From positions 1-13,626 of the forward strand of contig DAHVFH010000004.1 in assembly GCA_027317105.1 (NCBI GenBank): 13,626 nucleotides of DNA, written 5' to 3'. Below are positions 5,680-13,022 of the stretch, piece after piece. Within the stretch, counting starts at the first letter, position 1; the number at the start of each line of letters is the position of its first letter. The DNA comes from Cytophagales bacterium (GTDB lineage Bacteria; Bacteroidota; Bacteroidia; Cytophagales; Cyclobacteriaceae). Under the pieces are notes generated by a model. It was not told the origin of the DNA and did not search any database. It saw nothing but the letters and a program-made list of their open reading frames with translations. Position numbers and translations under genes: made by a program.

Positions 5680-7242
5680 CTAAAGCGGAATATTTCCGTG
5701 CTTCTTTTTGGGCAGCACGGCTACCTTGTTCTCCAACATCTGAAAAGCCCGGATCAATTTCTCGCGGGTCTGGTCAGGGTAGATCACTTCATCGATATAC
5801 CCGCGGTGAGCGGCCCGATACGGATTAGCAAATTTCTTCGTGTACGCTTCTACTTTTTCGTTGAGTTTTTCCCCGGGATTTTCAGCTTCGGCAATTTCTT
5901 TTTTGAAAATAATTTCAGCGGCACCCTTCGCGCCCATCACGGCAATCTCGGCTGTTGGCCAGGCATAGTTTAAATCTGCGCCAATGTGTTTGCTGTTCAT
6001 CACATCGTAAGCGCCTCCGTAGGCTTTTCTAGTGATCACGGTTACGCGAGGTACGGTGGCTTCACTAAACGCATACAATAATTTTGCTCCATTGGTGATA
6101 ATGGCATTCCATTCCTGATCGGTGCCCGGCAAAAAGCCAGGAACATCTTCGAGTACGAGCAAAGGAATATTAAATGAATCGCAAAAGCGAACAAAACGCG
6201 CTGCCTTTACACTTGAATCAATATCTAAAACACCTGCCAACGAAGCCGGTTGGTTGCCCACAATCCCAATGCTTCTTCCTGCCAACCGTGCGAAACCAAC
6301 TACAATATTCTCTGCAAAGTTTTTGTGTACTTCAAAAAATGAATTTTCATCTGTAATTCCCGTAATCACTTCCCGCATGTCATACGGTTGGTTGGGATTA
6401 GCCGGAATGATATCATTGAGTACCAAGCGCTTTTCATCACCGAGCGTATAGGGCAGCCTTGGCGCATCATCTTCGCAGTTTTGCGGGATATAACTAAAGA
6501 GCCTTTTAATATCGTTGATGCACTCCGCTTCATTGGCAGACGCAAAATGGGTGACCCCACTTTTTGTACTGTGCGTGGACGCTCCTCCCAACTCTTCGGA
6601 GGTAACATTTTCATGGGTTACCGTTTTTACAACATTCGGCCCCGTTACAAACATGAAGGACGTATTTTCTACCATGAAAATAAAATCGGTCATCGCGGGA
6701 GAATAGACTGCACCTCCCGCACACGGCCCCATAATCGCTGAGATTTGAGGTACTACACCCGATGCCATCACATTGCGATAAAAAATATCGGCATAACCGC
6801 CAAGTGAAACGACTCCCTCTTGAATGCGTGCGCCACCAGAGTCATTCAAGCCAATAACCGGAGCTCCGTTCTTCATCGCGAGTTCCATAATTTTTACAAT
6901 TTTTTCTGCATGCGTTTCTGAAAGCGACCCACCAAACACTGTAAAATCCTGCGAGAATACATACACTAATCTCCCCGCAATAGTGCCATAGCCCGTAATG
7001 ACCCCATCGCCAAGGTAATGTTCTTTGTCGAGGCCAAAGTCTCTGCTGCGATGCATCACAAATTTTCCAAGTTCCTCAAACGATCCTTCGTCTACTAATA
7101 GTTCTACCCGCTCGCGGGCGGTCAGTTTTCCTTTGGCATGTTGTTGTTCGATCCGCTTTTCGCCACCACCCAAAAGGGCTTCCGTGTTTTTGCGTTTCAA
7201 CTCATTAAATTTCTCGGTCAATGCTTTGTCTTTAGATTCCAT
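5680..7242 (-). CDS. pccB: Acyl-CoA carboxylase carboxyltransferase (propionyl-CoA carboxylase beta subunit type)
   Basis: A 520-residue protein, full length for the biotin-dependent carboxyltransferase beta subunit, which moves CO2 from carboxybiotin to an acyl-CoA, typically propionyl-CoA to (S)-methylmalonyl-CoA. Two crotonase-like halves are visible. The N-terminal half has GGSLSETHAEKI, LNDSGGARIQEG (SGGAR 135-139) and GPCAGGAVYSPA (172-178 and on). The C-terminal half has DVPGFLPGTDQEW, RKAYGGAYDVM (405-415) and AWPTAEIAVMGAKGA, ending KKHGNIPL. Asp413 in AYDVM appears to sit at the position where Asp favours propionyl-CoA in Streptomyces PccB (alignment from memory). Methylmalonyl-CoA decarboxylase alpha subunits are close relatives and cannot be excluded. 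No biotin carboxylase or biotin-carrier gene lies in view, so the partner is encoded elsewhere. Confidence 0.93.
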   Translation of the reverse strand: MESKDKALTEKFNELKRKNTEALLGGGEKRIEQQHAKGKLTARERVELLVDEGSFEELGKFVMHRSRDFGLDKEHYLGDGVITGYGTIAGRLVYVFSQDFTVFGGSLSETHAEKIVKIMELAMKNGAPVIGLNDSGGARIQEGVVSLGGYADIFYRNVMASGVVPQISAIMGPCAGGAVYSPAMTDFIFMVENTSFMFVTGPNVVKTVTHENVTSEELGGASTHSTKSGVTHFASANEAECINDIKRLFSYIPQNCEDDAPRLPYTLGDEKRLVLNDIIPANPNQPYDMREVITGITDENSFFEVHKNFAENIVVGFARLAGRSIGIVGNQPASLAGVLDIDSSVKAARFVRFCDSFNIPLLVLEDVPGFLPGTDQEWNAIITNGAKLLYAFSEATVPRVTVITRKAYGGAYDVMNSKHIGADLNYAWPTAEIAVMGAKGAAEIIFKKEIAEAENPGEKLNEKVEAYTKKFANPYRAAHRGYIDEVIYPDQTREKLIRAFQMLENKVAVLPKKKHGNIPL

Positions 7243-7262
7243 TTTTTTTTGATGTCAATGCC

Positions 7263-7270
7263 GAAATATA
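7263..7270 (-). promoter_or_regulatory. Weak -7-like box for the carboxylase gene
   Basis: The minus strand reads TATATTTC, one mismatch from TAnnTTTG, 21 bases upstream of the ATG at 7242, in the short divergent region shared with the Ppx/GppA gene. No clear -33 was found. Confidence 0.25.
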
Positions 7271-7340
7271 AGGATATTTACCAGTTCGTTTGTGGTTAAT
7301 CGTTGTGAAATGCCAGAAGCTACCAATAACACTTAACGGA

Positions 7341-8276
7341 TTGCGCTTGCCAAAAATTTCTATTATCGACATGGGCACCAACACCTTTCATCTGATGGTG
7401 GCGGACATTGAAAAAAAGAATTTCAAAATCATCGTAAATGAGCGGCTCCCGGTAAGGATTGGGGTGGATGGAATTAATCAGGGAATAATCAAGGAAGAAG
7501 GACTTCAGCGGGCGATTGAAGCCCTTAAAAAATTCAAAACTAAGTCGGATCATTTAGGTGTCGCCAGAATTATGGCTTTCGGCACCAGTGCGTTACGCAA
7601 TGCAAAAAACGGAGGGGATGTAATCGAAAAAATAAAAGAAGCGACAGGAATTGAAACAAAACTGATTTCAGGTAATGAAGAGGCTCAATACATTTATGAG
7701 GGCGTAAATTTCGCCCTGAATTTAACCGAAGAAAAAGTGTTGATCATGGACATCGGTGGCGGCAGCGTGGAGTTCATCATCGGAAATAATAAAACAATTT
7801 ATTGGAAACACAGCTTTGAAATTGGGGCGCAGCGGTTATTGGAACGGTTTCAAAAACACGATCCTATCCATCCCGCTGAGATTGAAGCGTTGAATTTATA
7901 TTTTAATGAAGTACTTGACCCCTTGAAGAAACCAATGGCACAGCACAAGCCCAGGATTTTAGCAGGATCTTCCGGCACGTTCGACACATTGAGTGAAATG
8001 TATTGCTTGCAAAACGAGATTTCTTATCAAAACAATCCTGAAACTCCGTTTGATATTCTCATTTTTGAAAAAATATACCAACAGTTGATTTCTATGAATC
8101 GAGAAGAGCGAGTGAAAGTCCCGGGCATGATTGAAATGCGCGTAGACATGATCGTAGTTGCTTGCTGCTTAATTCGGTTTGTGCTGGAAACTTATTCTTT
8201 TGAAAGAATTCGTGTCTCGTCTTATTCCTTGAAGGAAGGTGTATTGGCTTCCCTGCTTAAGGACAATTTCGTTTAA
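7341..8276 (+). CDS. Ppx/GppA-family phosphatase (exopolyphosphatase / guanosine pentaphosphatase)
   Basis: From a TTG at 7341 the protein is 311 residues, beginning MRLPKISIIDMGTNTF. No ATG is usable: the first in-frame ATG is inside the DMGTNTF phosphate loop. Other possible starts are GTG at 7305 and TTG at 7290; 7341 is chosen because family N-termini lie close to the first strand. ASKHA-fold motifs are intact: DMGTNTFHL (from Asp10), GTSALRN (81-87), Glu113/Glu114 in GNEEAQYIYEG (catalytic base region), DIGGGSVEF (137-145) and GSSGTFDTL (209-217). It would hydrolyse polyphosphate and/or pppGpp. It matches the short Bacteroidota form without the long C-terminal domains of E. coli Ppx. It is divergent from the carboxylase gene. 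Confidence 0.9.
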   Translation: MRLPKISIIDMGTNTFHLMVADIEKKNFKIIVNERLPVRIGVDGINQGIIKEEGLQRAIEALKKFKTKSDHLGVARIMAFGTSALRNAKNGGDVIEKIKEATGIETKLISGNEEAQYIYEGVNFALNLTEEKVLIMDIGGGSVEFIIGNNKTIYWKHSFEIGAQRLLERFQKHDPIHPAEIEALNLYFNEVLDPLKKPMAQHKPRILAGSSGTFDTLSEMYCLQNEISYQNNPETPFDILIFEKIYQQLISMNREERVKVPGMIEMRVDMIVVACCLIRFVLETYSFERIRVSSYSLKEGVLASLLKDNFV

Positions 8277-8448
8277 TGGTCAGAGTCTGAAATTCATCGC
8301 AAAGACAATTCTATTTTTCGTCTTAGGAAGATCAGCCTGCCATCCTAAAGTTGATCTATTCGACCGGGCCACCGGGATAAGTTGTTCCGCCAACAGCAAA
8401 ACTTTTACAGATCGCAATTTAACAATGGGTTTAACGCGTTACCTTCTC

Positions 8449-8456
8449 TATATTTG
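8449..8456 (+). promoter_or_regulatory. -7 box (TAnnTTTG type) upstream of the methyltransferase gene
   Basis: TATATTTG is a full match to the Bacteroidota -7 consensus, 29 bases before the ATG at 8486. A TTTA at 8430-8433 is a possible weak -33, but the 15-base spacing is short. It probably drives the methyltransferase and hydrolase pair. Confidence 0.45.
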
Positions 8457-8485
8457 ATCAAAGTCTCACGAACTATCAAACGATC

Positions 8486-9238
8486 ATGAACGAAAAAAAA
8501 CACTGGAATCAAATTGCGCCCACCTACAACCAGGAAATTTTTGATGTCTTTCAAAGTGATTCCAAAAAGGTTTTATCAAAATATTTTAAAAAGCACGCGA
8601 ATCCCAAACATCAAGCCATTGATTTTGGTTGTGGCAACGGAAAGGCGTTTTCATATCTTTCTTCGCAGTTTAAAAATATCCTCGGTATAGACATTTCGCG
8701 GAAACTATTAAACCAGGCAGAAAAATTACCTTATAACAACATTTCGTTAAAACAAGCTGACCTGACAAAGCGCAATCGCTTGCCGAAAGTTGATTTTGTG
8801 TTTTGTTGCAATGTGGCCATTTTATCGGGGGTAGAAAGCAACATGGCAATCCTTAGAAATATCCAGAAAACTTTAAAACCAAATGGCAATGCCGTAGTTG
8901 TCATTCCATCGCTTGAGTCTGCTCTCTTTTCCGCCTGGCGATTAATCGACTGGTATAAAAAAGAAAACGTTAGGCCGGAAAAAATAGAATCGTCAGAACT
9001 GAGCGGATTCGCTGGGAAAAAGACAGATATCCTTCAGGGCTTGATATCCATCGATGGCGTCATCACAAAACATTACACACAACAAGAGATTAAGATTATA
9101 TTTAGCCGATGTGGACTCACCGTTTCAAAAATTGAAAAAATAGAATATGCCTGGAATTCAGAGTTTTCTAAACCACCCAAATGGATGAAAGCACCTTTTC
9201 CATGGGACTGGTTGATAGAATGTTCGAATGGGATTTGA
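8486..9238 (+). CDS. Class I SAM-dependent methyltransferase
   Basis: A 250-residue soluble protein with a Rossmann-type methyltransferase core. It opens with HWNQIAPTYNQEIFD, typical of Methyltransf_11/25-type enzymes. Motif I is IDFGCGNGK (45-53), the acidic residue binding the SAM ribose is Asp69 in GIDIS, motif II is AD (91-92), and motif IV-like DFVFCCNV (103-110) is followed by a KTLKPNG loop (128-134) and the strand AVVVIP. An insert (about 145-195) and an aromatic-rich tail (PPKWMKAPFPWDWLIE) lie beyond the core and may bind substrate. The substrate cannot be told from sequence. The gene ends 11 bases before the secreted hydrolase gene, so the two are probably co-transcribed. The fold call is strong; the function is open. 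Confidence 0.87.
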   Translation: MNEKKHWNQIAPTYNQEIFDVFQSDSKKVLSKYFKKHANPKHQAIDFGCGNGKAFSYLSSQFKNILGIDISRKLLNQAEKLPYNNISLKQADLTKRNRLPKVDFVFCCNVAILSGVESNMAILRNIQKTLKPNGNAVVVIPSLESALFSAWRLIDWYKKENVRPEKIESSELSGFAGKKTDILQGLISIDGVITKHYTQQEIKIIFSRCGLTVSKIEKIEYAWNSEFSKPPKWMKAPFPWDWLIECSNGI

Positions 9239-9249
9239 TTTTATGAGGA

Positions 9250-10119
9250 ATGAAAAATATTTTTATAATGAAAAGCATTTTAACAATAACAGCAGTTCTA
9301 TGTTGTGTTAGCCTCAGCTCATTTGCACAAGATAGTTCTTTGGTCATCCCCTTATGGAAAAATGGAGCACCGGGTTTTGAAAACCGAAAGGATGAACCTG
9401 AACAGGCTAAGGATTGGTGGGTACGGAATATCAACAATCCATCAGTAACTGTATTCCTTCCTTCGAAGTCAAAAGCTACAGGCGCTGCAGTAGTGGTTTG
9501 TCCGGGTGGCGGGTTTCTGAACATTGTGTATAATTCGGAAGGAAGGGATGCCGCCAACTATTTGAACAGCATTGGCGTAGCTGCTTTTGTTTTGAAATAC
9601 CGGTTGTTCCGTGCCGAAAAATCTCCTTATACGCAAGACCATCCCATGCAAGATATCTTTCGCGCCATGCGCCTGGTACGAAGTCGAGCAAAAGAATTTA
9701 ACATCGATACCGCGCGATTAGGTGTTATGGGTTTTTCGGCTGGAGGGGAAGTAGCCGCTTGGGTATCTTACAAGTTTGCAGATTATCATTCACCAGCTAC
9801 TGATGCTGTTGACAAATTAAGTGCGCGTCCTTCCTTTCAGATATTAATTTATCCTGGCCCCCTTTCCGTTCCGGAAATTGTGCCTGAAAATGCCCCACCT
9901 ACTTTTTTGCTTGCCGCCAATGGAGACGAATGTTGCTCAGAACCGATTATTAAATTGGTGCAAATGCATCGAAAAGCAAAAGTGTCCGTGGAGATGCACC
10001 TCTATGCAAAAGGCGCACATGCTTTTAACATGGGATACCGCACGGAATTTGCTTCCTTGAAATCATGGCCGCAGCGCATGGCCGACTGGCTCAACGATTG
10101 CGGTTGGCTAAAAAAATGA
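9250..10119 (+). CDS. Secreted alpha/beta hydrolase (acetyl-esterase / xylanase-esterase-like, BD-FAE type)
   Basis: Up to 289 residues; the ATG at 9268 (residue 7) gives a more classical signal peptide (MKSILTITAVLCCVSLSSFA-Q) and is an equally likely start. The mature protein begins with the family-like LVIPLWKNGAPGFENRK. It has an oxyanion motif CPGGGF (84-89), nucleophile elbow GFSAGGE with Ser163, probable acid Asp226 in LAANGDE and His257 in KGAHAF, so the catalytic triad is complete. The enzyme is expected in the periplasm or outside the cell, hydrolysing esters such as acetyl groups on polysaccharides; the substrate is an inference from the family. The residue after SAGG is Glu where relatives usually have His. 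It follows the methyltransferase gene by 11 bases, so the two probably form an operon. Confidence 0.88.
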   Translation: MKNIFIMKSILTITAVLCCVSLSSFAQDSSLVIPLWKNGAPGFENRKDEPEQAKDWWVRNINNPSVTVFLPSKSKATGAAVVVCPGGGFLNIVYNSEGRDAANYLNSIGVAAFVLKYRLFRAEKSPYTQDHPMQDIFRAMRLVRSRAKEFNIDTARLGVMGFSAGGEVAAWVSYKFADYHSPATDAVDKLSARPSFQILIYPGPLSVPEIVPENAPPTFLLAANGDECCSEPIIKLVQMHRKAKVSVEMHLYAKGAHAFNMGYRTEFASLKSWPQRMADWLNDCGWLKK

Positions 10120-10238
10120 AGCTTTGCTTTAATTTAGGGTTCGACTTCAAATAAACATATCCTATAACGATTTTTTTTCAATCGCTCCGAAATGTTGTTA
10201 TTTCCAACCGCTATGTACCATTTCCATTCAAACTTTCG

Positions 10239-10268
10239 TTTGCATCCGTTCCCCCTTTTCTACCTTTG
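10239..10268 (+). promoter_or_regulatory. Bacteroidota sigma-type promoter of the TPR histidine kinase gene
   Basis: TTTG at 10239-10242 (-33) and TACCTTTG at 10261-10268 (-7, full TAnnTTTG match) are separated by 18 bases, close to the known Bacteroidota arrangement. Transcription should start around 10273-10276, leaving an untranslated leader of only about 7-10 bases before the ATG at 10283. It is the clearest promoter in the window. Confidence 0.72.
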
Positions 10269-10282
10269 AAGAAATTTTTTTA

Positions 10283-12235
10283 ATGTTCATTCGAGCGCGA
10301 GTATTTTTTGGATTAGTGATTTTTCTTCTTCTTGCACTGCCTACGCTAGCGCAAGAAGATCCTGATGTAGTGTGGTTTGAGCAATTCTTCCATCCTCAAA
10401 AAAACAAATCAATAGAAAAAGAAATATTTCAAGCCAACGGACGAAGGATGAAGGCCCAAAAAATCAATGACAGGTCGACCGAGATAAAAGCACTCATTGA
10501 ATTAGGGATATTTCATCTAACGCTTGTAACTGACTATGAGCAAGCCATGGGCTGGCTTATCCAATCGCTAGCGATCGAAGACTCGCTGAACATAGGCAAA
10601 GAAAAGATTTTCACCTGCCTGGCCATGGGACGTTTATTTGAAGAAGTTGGAGATCATTTTAAGAGTCTTGAATTTCTAAAGCAAGCCCAACGTTTAAGCG
10701 AGAAAGAAAATAATTTGAGCATCCAAGCACTTATCTTAAATGAAACAGGCCGGGTAAAGGCCGCTCACGGCAAATTGGACGAAGCTTCGGAAGACTATGA
10801 ATTAGCACTGGACTACGCACGCAGACTGAAACAACGTGGACACGAGGCGGACGCGCTAATTCATTTGGGGCAGATATTTACCCGAAAAACAAAAAACAAA
10901 GAAGCGCTTAGTTCTTATAAAAAAGCATTGGCAATTTATCGGTCGCTCAAAGACAAGGCCAATGAGGCCGTGGCCTTGAATGAAGTGGGCGAAATGTATC
11001 GCCTTATGAAAAACTATGACCGGGCACTCGCCAACCATGTTGCTGCTTTAGAAATAAGACAAGCCATGAACGATGAAAATGGCTTAGCCGAATCGTATAA
11101 CAATATCGGGGCACTGTATTTTGAGCAAGACAACTTTAGTAGAGCCACCGCAAATTTAGAATTAGGGCTGAAAGCCGGAAGTGAAGGGCAAGTTCAAAAT
11201 CAAATTTTAAAAAGCAATGATTATTTAAGCCAATGCTATAAAGCGCGTAAGGAATATCAAAAAGCACTGGCCTACCGGGAGGCGTTCCTTACCATTCAGG
11301 ATTTTATTCAAAACGAAAAGAACGAAAGGCAGCTACTTGAAGCCCAGAACCGTTATGTGATGGGGAAGCAAGAAGTTGTAATTGATAAACTTGAAGTTGA
11401 CCGCGAGCAAAGGGAGAAGGTCATTGAGGCACAGAACAAATTGAAAAACAACCTTATTCTCTTGATTGCTTTTGGTTTGATAATTGTAACCTTGACCCTC
11501 TATTTGTATTTTCTTACCCAGCGATCGAACCGCAAACTGCAGGAACTTAACGCCACGAAAGATAAGCTCTTTTCAATTATTGGTCACGACCTGAAAGGGC
11601 CTCTTAATTCGCTCTCTTCATTTTCATTCCTTTTGGTCAATCACTTGGATAGCATCTCAAAAGAAGAAATAAAAATGCTATCGTTGGATATTGATAAGTC
11701 GCTGAAGAATTTATTTTCCCTACTGGAAAATTTATTAGAATGGTCGCGATCGCAAACAGGTGCTATTGACTTTACACCAGAAGAATTTGATTTGGCCGAA
11801 GTGCTAAAGGAATGTGAAGTGCTGCTAAATGGTCAGGCACAGAATAAAAAAATCACTATACGCAATGAGAATAGAAATGAGTTGCCCGTAAAGGCCCATC
11901 GGCATTCAATTGAAACGGTCGTGCGCAATTTACTTTCCAATGCCATCAAATTTACTCCAACGGATGGCAATATCATATTAAATACAAGAGAGATAGAAAA
12001 TCAATTCGAAATCTCGGTTATTGATACTGGAGTTGGCATGAGCCAAACGGTAATACAAAAACTCTTTCAGCTAGGCACCAAACATTCTACCTTAGGTACG
12101 GCAAAAGAAAAGGGCACAGGCCTTGGGCTGATTCTTTGCAAAGAATTTGTAGAGAAAAACGGAGGAACAATTGGGGTTGAGAGCAAGGAAGGCGAAGGCT
12201 CCCGGTTTTATTTTACGGTACCGATGAACCGATGA
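10283..12235 (+). CDS. TPR-repeat transmembrane sensor histidine kinase
   Basis: A 650-residue protein in a common Bacteroidota architecture. Residues 1-23 form a signal peptide (ending TLAQ). Residues about 65-340 are a periplasmic array of TPR-like helical repeats (for example SYKKALAIYRSLKDKANE and SYNNIGALYFEQDNF). A coiled segment (about 340-388) leads to one membrane helix (about 389-411). The cytosolic HisKA helix carries phospho-acceptor His435 in IGHDLKGP. The HATPase domain has N box RNLLSNAIKFT (Asn549/Asn553), G1 DTGVGM (581-586) and G2 GTGLGL (611-616). It likely senses an envelope protein or peptide ligand and phosphorylates an unlinked regulator. It has its own promoter, and a small secreted protein follows after 75 bases. 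No response regulator is fused or adjacent. Confidence 0.95.
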   Translation: MFIRARVFFGLVIFLLLALPTLAQEDPDVVWFEQFFHPQKNKSIEKEIFQANGRRMKAQKINDRSTEIKALIELGIFHLTLVTDYEQAMGWLIQSLAIEDSLNIGKEKIFTCLAMGRLFEEVGDHFKSLEFLKQAQRLSEKENNLSIQALILNETGRVKAAHGKLDEASEDYELALDYARRLKQRGHEADALIHLGQIFTRKTKNKEALSSYKKALAIYRSLKDKANEAVALNEVGEMYRLMKNYDRALANHVAALEIRQAMNDENGLAESYNNIGALYFEQDNFSRATANLELGLKAGSEGQVQNQILKSNDYLSQCYKARKEYQKALAYREAFLTIQDFIQNEKNERQLLEAQNRYVMGKQEVVIDKLEVDREQREKVIEAQNKLKNNLILLIAFGLIIVTLTLYLYFLTQRSNRKLQELNATKDKLFSIIGHDLKGPLNSLSSFSFLLVNHLDSISKEEIKMLSLDIDKSLKNLFSLLENLLEWSRSQTGAIDFTPEEFDLAEVLKECEVLLNGQAQNKKITIRNENRNELPVKAHRHSIETVVRNLLSNAIKFTPTDGNIILNTREIENQFEISVIDTGVGMSQTVIQKLFQLGTKHSTLGTAKEKGTGLGLILCKEFVEKNGGTIGVESKEGEGSRFYFTVPMNR

Positions 12236-12310
12236 GCTCACTCACAAGGACAAGCTTTCAGGTTTTGATAGAAATTAGAAATTAGTAAATTCGATTCTTA
12301 CCTTTCTTTT

Positions 12311-13021
12311 ATGCGTGTACTGCTTATTTTATTCTTTTTTGTAACCGCAATATCTCAAGCCCAAGTGCAATCGGTAGATAATTATTCATTAGGTGCGGGT
12401 GGTGCTACACGGTTCAATAATTACCCTGCCTTGGGGGAAAAGATTGAAGAAAAATTAAATTATTCAGAAATCATGGGAAATTGCTTTTGGGGCGAGGATT
12501 GGAATCCTGCCCTCTTGGTTTTAAAGAAAGGCGGATCGGTCAAACTGAAAAAAGTTAAGCTCAATTTATATACAAATGACATTCACTATACCGACAATAC
12601 CGGGGCGGAATTAATTGCATCAACCAAAATAACGGAGGTGCTATTTTATGATCGAACGGATACAGCCAAAATATCTTCTATGTTCAAATGGTTCGCTGCC
12701 TTCGCCTTTCACGATAAGGAGTCCTTTATTCAGGTTTTAAATGAAGGCAAAATTCAATTATTGAAAAATTATACTGTTTTATTAAATAAAGAATATGATC
12801 CGATCAATACCCGATCAGAATACCGATTTACAACCCATGTAAATTATTTTTTATTAGAGGAAGGAAAAATCGAGCCAGTAAAAAGTCTTAACAAATCCGA
12901 ATTGTTCTCGTTGCTGAAACCAGCCAAAGAACAAGAGGTCTGGCTAAAGACAAATAAAAATAGATTGAGAAACGAAGCGAATGCCATTGAATTTTTAAGT
13001 TACCTAAATCATTCCGATTGA
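12311..13021 (+). CDS. Unrecognised secreted protein
   Basis: A 236-residue protein with a clear signal peptide (MRVLLILFFFVTAISQAQ, cleavage near residue 18). I do not recognise a family. The mature part has beta-rich stretches, including SVKLKKVKLNLYTNDIHY (about 75-92) and ADVFL-like strands such as TEVLFYD, followed by LLKNYTVLLNKEYD and THVNYFLLEEGKI, ending in a charged helical tail (KPAKEQEVWLKTNKNRLRNEAN) that contains no cysteines. There is no lipobox and no membrane helix after the signal. It lies 75 bases downstream of the TPR kinase on the same strand with no good promoter (a TACCTTTC at 12299-12306 is too close to the ATG), so co-transcription is plausible. A role as a ligand or accessory protein of that kinase is speculation. 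Confidence 0.75.
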   Translation: MRVLLILFFFVTAISQAQVQSVDNYSLGAGGATRFNNYPALGEKIEEKLNYSEIMGNCFWGEDWNPALLVLKKGGSVKLKKVKLNLYTNDIHYTDNTGAELIASTKITEVLFYDRTDTAKISSMFKWFAAFAFHDKESFIQVLNEGKIQLLKNYTVLLNKEYDPINTRSEYRFTTHVNYFLLEEGKIEPVKSLNKSELFSLLKPAKEQEVWLKTNKNRLRNEANAIEFLSYLNHSD

Positions 13022-13022
13022 T

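Noticed and set aside
6388..6741. 117-residue plus-strand open frame inside the carboxylase gene
   Set aside because: Antisense shadow of a well-conserved coding sequence.
8323..8357. Interleaved inverted repeats TTAGGA/TCCTAA and AGATCA/TGATCT, a possible pseudoknot downstream of the Ppx/GppA gene
   Set aside because: Arms are only 6 bp, the first connecting loop would have zero bases, which is sterically unlikely, and no T-run follows; chance is adequate.
8239..8457. 72-residue plus-strand open frame between the Ppx/GppA and methyltransferase genes
   Set aside because: Overlaps the 3' end of the Ppx/GppA gene, runs over the -7 box at 8449-8456, and its composition does not resemble a real protein.
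9168..9557. 129-residue open frame on the minus strand
   Set aside because: Lies opposite the methyltransferase end and the hydrolase start, both with clear conserved motifs; no recognisable domain.
10155..10190. CGATT/AATCG hairpin in the spacer before the TPR kinase as a terminator for the hydrolase operon
   Set aside because: Only a 5-bp stem, with the T residues inside the loop rather than after the stem.
12299..12306. TACCTTTC as a -7 promoter box for the secreted-protein gene
   Set aside because: It ends only four bases before the ATG, so transcription would start at or after the start codon, and no -33 is at the right distance.
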